Shown here piece after piece: positions 50,828 to 61,225 of a stretch of 64,000 bases of DNA (position 1 is its first letter; each line of letters starts with the position of its first letter). Both the position numbers and the translations under genes were made by a program. This DNA comes from Tetrahymena thermophila SB210 (lineage: Eukaryota; Ciliophora; Oligohymenophorea; Hymenostomatida; Tetrahymenidae), in the NCBI RefSeq assembly GCF_000189635.1, contig NW_002476236.1, positions 1-64,000 of the forward strand, written 5' to 3'. Under the pieces are notes generated by a model that was not told the DNA's origin, made no database searches, and saw nothing but the letters and a program-made list of their open reading frames with translations.

Positions 50828-53326
50828 ATGGCTGATAAAAAGGTTAATCCAAAATCTAGAGAATAAAGTAAAAGATTAAAGTCAAACTCATAAAAATAAA
50901 ATTAAAATGGCAAATAATAAAAGAATGAAGAAGGAGATGATGGCTTATTTGGCTAAAAATAAGGAAAAGCACAAGTAGAAGGAAATTAATTTCAATAATT
51001 TTATGATTACTCTACTCTAGAATTAAAAGATGATTACAGAGAAAGACCTATTTTGATATGTCCAGATGGAATAATATTTTTAGAAACTTTTAATCCTCTT
51101 TACAGGGTTGCCTATTAATTTTTAATTTCTATTGGAGAGCCTGTGTAAAGACCTCTCTCAATGCATAAATTTACCTTGACTAAGTATTCACTTTATACTG
51201 CGATGGTTTTATAGTATGAACCTAAAGATATAATTCTGTGTCTCGAAAAGCTTAGTAAGAACAAAAAAATTCCTAAAGAAGTAGAAAGATATATTACTGA
51301 AAATACATAAAACTATGGAGCTGCTAGACTATTTTTAGACGACAGTAGTTATTACTTAGATATAGATTCTTAGGTATGGACAAGTATAATAGAAAGAAAT
51401 CCACATATAAAAGACCTAGTTTCACAAACATAATTTAACTTTGATAATATTATAAACTAAAATAAAGAATTGAGGGATATTTAAAAAGATCTGCAAAGCT
51501 TCTTTTAAAATATAAAAACAGAAAACAATTAATAATCTTCAAAAAAAAACTAGAAAATGATTGTTGAAGATGAGCAAGATGATGGAATTCCAGATAAAAA
51601 AAATAAATTAATGAAAAACGGTGATAGCAGTATTGCTAATTATGATGACGAAGATGAAGAAGATTCTGATGATGGTGATGATGATTTTGTTTATAATTTC
51701 ATAATGAATAATAAAACAAAACGGTCTTTTAAACGTATTTAAATTATTGGAGATCATTTTGAGGTTACTAAAGCTGTTATTAACTGTAGTGTTCCTCTGA
51801 TTTAAGAATATGATTTCGAAAACAAAAGCTTCAAATAACTAGAAATTGAATTAAAGCCAAAAATAAAGGTGAGATATTACCAAGAAAGAGCTTTAAAAAA
51901 TATATTTATATAGAAGAAAGCTCGTTCTGGATTGATAATTCTTCCTTGTGGTGCAGGGAAAACAATTGTTGGAGTTATTGCTATCGAAAGGATAAAATAA
52001 AGTACAGTAATTATTTGTGACTCTGATGTTTCTGTGGATTAATGGAGAGATGAACTTGAGAGATGGACTACAATTAATAAAAACAAAATAGTTAGATTAA
52101 CTGGTAGAATAGTGGATGAATGGCCTACTAGAACTACAGATGAGCCTATTATTGTGATTACAACATATTATATGCTTGTAAAAAAGCGTGAAGATCTTCC
52201 TCCAACTTAAATTGCTTAAAAGAGCAAAAAGAGATAATACATAGACTCAATGAAGGAAAGAAAATGGGGAGTTTGTGTGATTGATGAAGTGCATAAATTG
52301 CCAGCAAATACTTTTTAAAATGTACTTAAGCAGTATAAATTCCACTTTAAACTAGGTCTCACTGCTACTCCTTACAGAGAAGATGAAAAGATTATTAATT
52401 TATTTTATATGATAGGACCTAAGTTGTATGAAGAAAATTGGTATGATTTAGTTAGTTAAGGATTTTTAGCTAAACCCTACTGTGTAGAAATTAGATGTGA
52501 AATGTCGTAGCTCTGGATGAGCGAGTATAATAAGAAAGATTTAAAGACAGGTAAAAATTACTACAGAGGGCCATAAAGAGAGTTAATACATACAAGTAAC
52601 CCAAGAAAATTTAAGACTCTTGAGTATCTCATAAAAGTTCATGAAGAAAGAGGAGATAAAATTCTAGTTTTTTGTGATAGACCAATGATAATAGATTATT
52701 ATGGAAATATTTTAAAATATCCAGTTATATATGGAGATGTATCACAAGATGAGAGAAAGAAAATATTTAATCTATTTAAAGTTTCAAACTAGATAAATAC
52801 AATATTTCTTTCCAGAGTTGGAGATACAGCAATAGATTTGCCTCAGGCTAACGTTGGTATCTAAATTGGAATGCATTTTAAAAGTAGGAGATAAGAAGTT
52901 TAGAGGTTAGGTAGAATCATGAGAGCTAAAGAAAACTATGATGGTTAATATAATGCTTTTTGGTATACATTAGTTTCAAAAGGAACTGATGAAACTTCCT
53001 ACTGTTTAGCAAGGCAAAAATGTTTAATAAATTAAGGTTTCAAATATGAAATTATTGATGAAAAAGATTTACCATATAGTTAAAATCCTTAAAAGTTTAA
53101 GTGGATGTCTTAATTAGATGAGTCAGATTATCTTTACACATTATTAATGAATTCTGAACAAAATCAGCAAAATGGCAAAATGTCAAGTGAAGAAGAAAGC
53201 TCGAGTGGTGATAGCTCAGGATCAGATTCTGAAGAATCAGAAGGACATTTTAATATCACTACAAAAGCTGCAAACCCTTTATAAAATCTAGCACTTTACA
53301 AAGAAACATAGCTTAATAAATACTGA
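50828..53326 (+). CDS. ERCC3: XPB/ERCC3 helicase of TFIIH
   Basis: Intronless 832-residue 3'-5' helicase/translocase, the TFIIH subunit that opens promoters and acts in nucleotide excision repair. The N-terminal XPB damage-recognition region is present ([34 protein letters not shown]). An acidic linker follows (about residues 270-290, [15 protein letters not shown]). Helicase motifs: Walker A PCGAGKT near residue 375, DEVH near 485, [13 protein letters not shown] near 515 including the XPB-specific RED motif, [11 protein letters not shown] near 665 (family GDTSIDLPEAN) and [10 protein letters not shown] near 692. The C-terminus has [18 protein letters not shown] followed by a Ser/Glu-rich tail ([19 protein letters not shown]), a likely casein-kinase-2 target. 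Length is close to human ERCC3 (about 780). The start ATG at 50828 gives a basic N-terminus. This long intact frame with many TAA/TAG codons is the best proof of the genetic code used here. Confidence 0.97.
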
Positions 53327-54209
53327 ATTTTAATTTGGTAATTAAATTAAGACAATATTATTTAGCTATGTTATATCTAATATTGTTAAAAAATTTGTTG
53401 GTTTTCAAATAATTACTAATTCTATATATTTATTTAAAATTTTATCAAAAATATAACTACAATTTTTAAACTATGATATTATTAAAGTAAATATTTATAA
53501 TTTTAGAAAAACGAAAATATGTATTTATTTGCATTTATGTTTATTTTAACTTTTACAAATCAGGTTTAAAATATTTTACTTTGTTCAAACATCTCATAAA
53601 TAAGAAAGATTACAAATATTTTTGTTATGTAAGAAATTTTAAAAATATTAACAATAAAATTAGTAAAGTTATTATTTGGTTAATTAATTATCATTGATTT
53701 GTAACAAGTTTTAAACATTTCTTATGAAAGAGTATAAATTTTTTTCTTATGTAAAAATATTAACAATAAAATTAGTAAAGATATTATTTGGTTAATTAAT
53801 TATCATTGATTTGAAACAAGGTTTACAAACTAAGTTTAATAAATTTTACTTTGTTCAAAGATTTATTATGAAAGAGTATAAATATTTTTGTTATGTAAGA
53901 AATTTTAAAAATATTAACAATAAAATTAGTAAAGATATTAATTGATTAATTAATTCATTATCATTGATTTGAAGAAAGGTTTACAAATCAGGTTTAAAAT
54001 ATTTTAGTTTGTTCAAACATCTCATAAATAAATAAATAAGAAAGATTATAAATATTTTTGTTATGTAAGAAAATTTTAAAAATATTAATAATAAAATTAG
54101 TAAAGTTATTATTTGATTAATTAATTATTTATTTTTAATTTGAAACAAGGACAAGATCACATTTTTATAATATTAATTATTTTTTATTAATAAATACACA
54201 CCAATTCTA
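53327..54209. repeat. Imperfect tandem repeat, period about 110-170 bp
   Basis: The spacer between XPB and the NYN gene contains four diverged copies of a unit anchored by AAAAATATTAACAATAAAAT followed by TAGTAAAG, starting at 53641, 53753, 53907 and 54078 (spacings 112, 154, 171). Shared blocks include TTAATTAATTATCATTGATTTG, GAAAGAGTATAAATATTTTT (or GAAAGATTATAAATATTTTT) with GTTATGTAAGAAATTTT, and TTACAAATCAGGTTTAAAAT with ATTTT..TTGTTCAAACATCTCATAAATAA. A partial fifth copy starts near 53550. No coding frame runs through it. It lies between converging stops. Confidence 0.8.
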
Positions 54210-55868
54210 TCAGATTTAATCATTTGTAACAATGTCATTAAATATTTGCTAGGAAATTAGCTATTCTATTTATTCAAAAAATGTCTTACCCTTCATCACA
54301 GAAATATTTCTATTAGATGTAAATATTCTATAAGTAAGTTCATTATCACTTGTTATTATTAGAGAAGATCTAGCTTAATTATCGTTTAAACACATAACAT
54401 GATCCACAATAAAATCATCTGAGCTTTTAAACTGAGTATTTTTACAATTAATTACTTAAATTTTACTATCACATATCTTAGTATGCATTTAATCAAAAAT
54501 TAGAATCAGTGTTCTCAATCCTAGAATTTCTTTAAGATGAAAAGATAATTAGAATATTTTTTATTCAGCAATTGCTCTTTGCTTATTTATACAATTTTTC
54601 CTTATACTAGAGTTCATAAAAAGCAAATTGTTGCCATCTATAACAACATCAGTAAATTTTTCATTAAAATTCTCTGTAATATTAAAATCATTCAAAGATT
54701 ATATTTCTGAATATGTGATCTGTTTTATTTTGTGATGACATAATAATTGTATTTCAAAACGAGATTTATCAAGATCACCACTGTTTTTCTTTAAAATTTA
54801 TATTATTTTTTTTAATGTTGCAGAACTTAACCATCCTTCTAAAGCTAAAGTCTAAAGCTACTCTTTAAAAACTTATTAATCATTTAAGCATGTTTATTTA
54901 TTTAGATTAATTAGTAAAAGTGCTTTTTACACATCTCCATCAGCTTCTTTCAGGTGTTTTATAATTAAATGTTTACAAATTTTGTGTTTATAGTTCTTTT
55001 ATATGATATTAATTTCGTTTTGGTACATTTACCTTTATAACTATTTTTAAATAGTTTCTTTTATGAGCTTACGTAAAACAATTTCCTCATTCCCATTTTC
55101 TTCTTTTAATAAAACTATAATTTTCGAAGTATTTCCAAATCCATTTTACTTTAAATACTCTATTTGTTTTTAATATTCCTTTTTATACAATTGTTTTAAG
55201 CAACCATTTTTGTCTTTTCTGAGAGTAGCTGCCAGCTAATCTTAATTCTAAATACATAATTATACCTTTTGTTTATCATTATTAAATATGTCTTCAAATA
55301 GTTATTGTGTGTTAGATTAGATTATTTTTAAATTACTTTTTCTATTATTCTCTTTATTACCATGGGCTTTTCTATTTACATCATTTTAAACCTGAGTTTA
55401 TTAAAAATTTTGCTAGTTTCCTTGATAAAAATTTTAATTATAGTTATTTGGAGGATAATTAAAATTTTAATACTAATTATTACTAGGAAACTGTCTATTT
55501 TACTAATTATATTGATACTAAAATGAATTTTGAAGGTTTTATGGAATATATTATGCCATTTGTTACTATTCTTGAACCATTTACATGTGCATTTATTATT
55601 AATTAAATAATATTTATTATTAAAGCTATTACTAATCTTACATCATCTGATATTAAAAGTTATGTTAACTATCAATAAATTATTCCTAAGAATTTAGCAT
55701 ATTTTTCTTATTTTATTTTAACTCTTGCTTCAATTATTTAGCATTTTATTTCATCTAATCTTTCATAATTTTAGAGCTTTCTTTTAATTCTTTCTTTTAT
55801 TCTCTCATCGCTTGCTTTAATTCTTTTTTCATAAGTTTGTAATCAAACACATCATCTTCTCTCTCCAT
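54210..55868 (-). CDS. Q-rich protein with NYN/PIN-like nuclease domain
   Basis: Intronless, 552 residues. N-terminal 90 residues are a basic coiled coil (YKLMKKELKQAMREQKKEL). A Gln/Asn/Tyr-rich stretch of about 110 residues follows, then a helical region with at least three similar segments: LYKKEYQKQIEYLKQNGFG, IIKHLKEADGDVQKALLLI and LKKIIQILKKNSGDLDKSRF. These resemble UBA-like or other small helical ubiquitin/RNA-binding repeats. The C-terminal 130 residues have the acidic motifs of the NYN/PIN-like RNase fold: TDVVIDGNNLLFMN (Asp near residue 410), LRTLILIFDQMHTKICDSK, FKSSDDFIVDHVM (Asp pair near 483) and SLIITSDNELTYRIF (near 505). This order fits the YacP-like/NYN family, where these Asp residues bind metal for RNA cleavage. 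So a ribonuclease tied to an aggregation-prone Q-rich region and ubiquitin-like binding modules is plausible but inferred. Stop TGA 54210-54212. Confidence 0.72.
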
Positions 55869-57158
55869 ATTTACTAATTTATAACTCAAGGCTATCTTAC
55901 TAATTAATTAATTAACTAATATTTGTAGTTTCAACTCTAAAATCTAATTATTTTTTTTAGTGAGGAATATCACTTTGCCTGATCTTAATTAATTCTATAT
56001 AAAGCAAACCAATTAAGATAGATAAAAATCAAAAAAAACTTTGATAAATAATAATTAAATTAATAAAAAAGATAAATATTAAATTTAAGGGAGAATCTAT
56101 CTCTTAAAATGAGGAAGTCATTTGTTTTAAATATATCAAATGATTGAATCATTTATAATAGATTTCTTTCAAAATTTAGAGTTCATTTTAAGAAAAAAGA
56201 TTTATTTGCATTTTAAAAAAAGTTTTTAAACTCCCCTTATTCAAGGCTCAAGTATCAAACTTACTTTTGACACCTAATTTTTTAACGAAATGTATAAAAC
56301 AACATAAAAATGCTAAGCTAAATCATAAATTAAAATGACTCCTTTCAATTAAATCCATCTAACCTTACCAAAATCGATATTTTACAAAAAACATTTTTGA
56401 GAAAACTTAAGTTTTTAAAACAACGATTTATTTAATACCTTAGCAGTAAAAACTGTCATTAAATAAATAAATAATCCATCACTATTGTAAAATATTGCGA
56501 GGATTTTGTGAGGAAATCCCTAAATGTTATTGTTCTTGTATCTAGTAATATATAATTAGTATTTTTTAAAAAGTAGGTAATAAAAATAGAAAATCTCTGC
56601 TATGCCATGATCTCTCCTTCCAATCCTAAAAGAAAACAAAAACTAAATGAAAGAAATAAAAAATTAATAAAAATAAAATTTAAAAAAATACAAATAAATT
56701 TAAATTTCAAATAAATAAAATAAAAAAACAAATAAATAAATAATAATAAAAAAATAAATAAGAAAAATAAAAAATAAATAATTAAAAATTGAATGAAATT
56801 AATGAAACTTTTAATTTTAATGTGCGATAATGTATCAAGCATACATTTGAATTTGTAAATTTAAAAAATAGTTATTATTTATAATTTGAAATTCAAAATA
56901 TAAAAATAAATAATAAGTTTAATTAATTCATTCTATTTAAAAGTATCATTTTTTGAAAAAATTAGTAACTGAATTTTATAAAATTTAATTTGTAATTGCT
57001 TACCTTATCTTATTTTAATTTAAATACACAATTAAATGCAAAAATGAAATTGCTTTTAAAAAATGTATAAATATTTATTATAAAACATTGCTTTGATTTA
57101 ATCTGAGTTGATGTAAAAACATAAATTCATACAAATCGTAAATAAAATTATATTTTTT
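55869..57158. other. Spacer, partly less AT-rich
   Basis: 1.3 kb without a supported gene. The part from about 56090 to 56640 is visibly less AT-rich than other spacers and has a small hairpin-forming repeat, GGATTT ... AAATCC, near 56502-56520. It could hold a promoter of the NYN gene or a small untranslated RNA. 56640-56830 is an A/T low-complexity tract. Confidence 0.4.
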
Positions 57159-60018
57159 TCAATAAGGCTAATATGGTTTTTTTAATGAGTTATTTTAAGA
57201 TTGCATATTTTAGGTTGAAATTTAATTTGCTGTTTTAATGGCTTCATGCATGCTTCTGAGCTTTTACTATTTTAAAGTTTAATAAAGTTTTATAATAGAA
57301 AAATAAATTTGAAATTAATTACTTCTAATCTCTTTTTTTCTTCTTCTAATTTTGATACTCTTGTTCTTAAATCTCTATAATCTTAGCCAAGTTCTTCAGA
57401 GTTTACAATACTTTCAAATAAAATAAAAATAAATTTAAATCAATAACAACAAAAATATTTACCCAGTTTATTGCTTAAGAGTTAAATTTACAGAACGTAA
57501 TTTATCTTTAGTCTTTTTTTATTAAGTCAATTACTTTCTCATGTCATCAAGCTCTTAATCTTTTCTAACATTTTAAGAATTGAGTTCTCCGTTTTCGCCC
57601 TAGACAAATCCTAGCTTTTCTCTAGTGTGGGTTAGAATTTAAATAGTTGTAGTGTTTTTCTTTTTTAATTTGTGTAATTCTTCGTTTCTTTCCTCAATTT
57701 TTTCATTCAAAGTTTAATTTTCAATCTTCAATTATTCAAAATCAATTAAATGAAGACCCTCAGCTAATTCTTCTTTCTTTTTTAATATTTTTTGATTTTT
57801 CACATAAGCGTTTCTTAAACGAAGAATTTAAAGACGGAGTTCTTAAAGTTCTTTTGATTTTTACAACTCTGCCTTTTCCCACTCATTAATTTGTTGCTCA
57901 GGAATAGGTTTATCAGTACGAGAATTAGCAGCCTTTTTAGCTACTTCTCTCTTTAATTCTAGAAAAGCATACTTAATTTCGTTACATTTTTTTTACTTTT
58001 ACTCAAGCTTCTTTTACAATTCCTAAGACATTTAATTATATCTAGTTTAAGTTTACTTCAAATCTAAACGGATCTAATGAACATGAGCTAATGTATTTAA
58101 GTACTTATGTTCGTTCATTGCAGTTTCATTAGACCTATCTACAAAACCATCATTTTTATTTTTGAGGAGCTTAATTTCCTCTTATAGTTTATGATTTTAT
58201 AGCATAAATTCATCATGCTACCTCTAAGCCTCTGTTATTGCCATTTCAAGTTCTTACCTAATTTCTTTCTATAAATTAAAATTGACATTATTTTAAAAAT
58301 TTCTTCATTTGAGTCAATTAATTTACATTAGATATTGTGTCTTGTTATTGTTAGGCAGCTTGTTGGTTTTATTCTTACTCTGCATGCATAGAATCATGGT
58401 GTTTATCCTTATCAGATATATCAGACTATGAGTTGAAATCGTCTTAACCGTGTTCATCGTCGTCATATTACCCATCTCCATAATCCTTGCGTGATTGCTT
58501 TAGTCTTTTTGCATCATTTTCTTCACGTTCTTTTCTTTCTTACTCTTCGTGAGCTAATATTTCTTGCTCTTTACGAATTCTTTCTTTTTCATCTTCAGCA
58601 GCGTACTTTGGATCTGGATAAATTTAAAATGGAGTACGTAATCTTAATTGAAGATGCTTATAAGTTAATTTTTCATTTTTGCTTTATTTCTTTTTATATG
58701 GGATTGAATCTGGAGAAACACGAGTATAATATTCAATTGCCATTCTATCTTAGTTATACAGTTCTAGTTCAAAAGAGGCCATCCATTCTTAAGTGGAACG
58801 CGTATACTCAATAAATTCGGGTCCAACACCTTTAATGTCTTTCTTTTAATCATCCACATTCATAATTCTGATTGCATAAATACCAAAGTTTTCATCAAGC
58901 ATTTTACCCCTGATTTCTATTTTATTTTATTCTGGTTATGATATCTTTTAGATGCATAAGACTTTTTCTGAAAGAATCAGTACAACAACAATTTGTATTT
59001 CATCAAAAAAGACTCCTATACCGATATGATTATTTGCAGGATCTATTTATTATTTTTTAAACAATAATTATCCAATAAATATTCAGTTAATAATAAATTG
59101 AAGATTAATACTTAATATAATTCTTTTTTCTTCTTCACTTTCTAAAAAGAGATAACCAATTTCCATAAAATAATCATAAATATATTCTTTAGTGATATCT
59201 GCATCTGGCTCAAACTTAGCTGTTATATGACAAAGTTCACATTCTCCTAAATTATTATACCTGACTTTTCTAATAATATCCAAAAATAATTTTTAAATTT
59301 TTCATAATTATAGTTTTAAAATAAATTAGAGTGATTTATTTTAAAGTAAATATAATTAATATATTTTTACGCATTTTCATAAAAATCTTAATTGTGTTCA
59401 TTATTGACGAGATATTCTGAGTAGTATTAAGAAATATTGTTAGTTGTTAGATCAATATAAACTGGCTATAAATCTCTATGTCTTCTTTCTAAATTTATAT
59501 TATCTAATAAATCTCTACGAATTTTTCTTAAAGTTTCATCGTCTGCTTCATAATTTCCACTAATCTTTATATAAAATTTAAAACAATTTAGCAAAAATAT
59601 AAAATTTGAACTTTAAAAATTATTTGTAAAATATTTTTAATTAGTTTAAGAAAAAACTTTTGAAATTTTAATTGTATTTAAATCATTTATAGATATATTT
59701 TACCTCGCTATTAACTCTTCTATCATATCTATCTTAATGCATTTCATTAACTTGATCATGTCCTTACTATTGGCTATCTTATTGACTATCATATTCATTT
59801 TAATTTCCATCATAATCTTAATCACCATACTCTTCTCCATAACCTTCTCCTTCCTAACCTTCTTCATAGCCTTCTTCATATTATCCTCCTTCCATATTAG
59901 AATCTAATAATCCCTGTCTTTGCATTTCCATCATATATTACTGCATTTGACTTTCTGTTAATTATTCAGGGTCTATACCTTCAAATTAGGAAGGCATCTC
60001 ACCATCTTCGCTTGCCAT
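57159..60018 (-). CDS. CCDC96: CCDC96/CFAP184-like axonemal coiled-coil protein
   Basis: About 830 residues. The N-terminus is acidic and Gly/Glu/Gln-rich (MASEDGEMPSQFEGIDPEQL, then EEGYEEGQEGEGYGEEYG). A folded middle includes LGECELCHITAKFEPDADIT, MLDENFGIYAIRIMNVDDQK and ASFELELYNQDRMAIEYYTR, followed by a Lys/Glu helix. The C-terminal half is a long coiled coil with the DUF4201 signature: LIDFEQLKIENQTLNEKIEE, RNEELHKLKKKNTTTIQILT, HTREKLGFVQGENGELN. DUF4201 defines CCDC96 and CCDC113, partners that link radial spoke 3, dynein g and the nexin-dynein regulatory complex in motile cilia. The long acidic N-terminus favours CCDC96 (FAP184) over the shorter CCDC113. Introns include about 59580-59702, 59288-59370, 58270-58323, 57419-57463 and 57242-57300; the last exon begins QKLRSMHEAIKTANQ and stops at TGA 57159-57161. 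The start is ATG 60016-60018. Confidence 0.8.
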
Positions 60019-61225
60019 TTTGTATAAATAGGGTACTTAATTTCTTGCAATTTCAATTGATTGTTGAAATAAATCAGAATAAATATTATCTTTTGATTGA
60101 AATTAATAACAATATTTCTAATTATAACTAATAATTAGCCTTATTATTTTTTTATTTATTATAACTATTTAATGAATAAGTTATAAATTGACTTTAATTT
60201 ATTAACTAAATATTTTTAATAAACATTCAAATCTTTTTTAAAACAATCTTTAAAAATTAAAATTTACTTCTAAATTCTATTAAAAAAATTAATTTTAATT
60301 CTAAAATAAAATAATAATTTTTATGATCTTCTAAGCAATTTAATTAAAATTAAAAATTTCATCACTAAGATTAGGTTTTAAATAGTTAAAATTGAATTTT
60401 TTTTCTTCAAAAAACCCAAAATTTATTTAAATCTGTAAATTATTTTGAATTCAAAAAAAAAAAATGTAAAAGTCGAATAAAAGTTATCTTGATCATTCAA
60501 TTGTCAAATAAGTAATTTTTTAAAATAAGAAATATACTTTGTATCTAATTTTATCATAATAAATTATTTAAAACAAAGAATAATTTTGATAAACAAAGAA
60601 TTAAATAAAATATATTAATCTAAATTTTATTATTTCTTATTTCTTTGATAAATATAGTAAAGAATTTGATTAATTCGAGTTTAATTAAATTAATTTGTCT
60701 ATTTTTTTAAAAAACATCAATAAGATTTATACTCTTTAACAAATAAACAATGAACACTTGGTTTAATAATTGCTGAATTTAACTTTTTAATCAGTGTTTC
60801 TCTAAATCGGTCATCTTGAATTTATTAAAATAAATGATCAAATGAAGTGTATCAATTATTACTTTCATTTTTAAAACAAATTATAATTAGAAATTCCTAT
60901 TAAAAAAATATTTTAATATTAATTATGCATTAATATGATCTATTACTTATTGAAGATTATATAATTTTAATTAAAATTGAAGGAACATGCTGTCTATATT
61001 CATAAAATAAAGTGGATTATAAATTATTCTGTCTATGTAAATCTTATTTAATTATACATACATTTGATTAAGGTAGTTATTAATAATTCATAATTTAATA
61101 AGAGGAGAAAGACGCAAAAAAATATAATTTGTTTATTATTAATTAAAACCTAAAGAATAAATTGTAATTATAAGAAGGATTGATTCTTTTGGTCATTAAT
61201 CAAACAAGAAACTTAGATATATTAA
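60019..61225. other. Divergent promoter spacer
   Basis: 1.2 kb between the outward-facing starts of the CCDC96-like gene and SF3B1; both promoters should be here. AT-rich throughout, no defined motif or gene. Confidence 0.5.

Noticed and set aside
56600-56842. Minus-strand frame rich in Phe/Leu/Ile
   Set aside because: Pure low-complexity A/T tract translated; no charged flanks, no conserved residues.
58491-58814. Plus-strand hydrophobic frame of 107 codons
   Set aside because: Antisense shadow of the CCDC96-like coding sequence.
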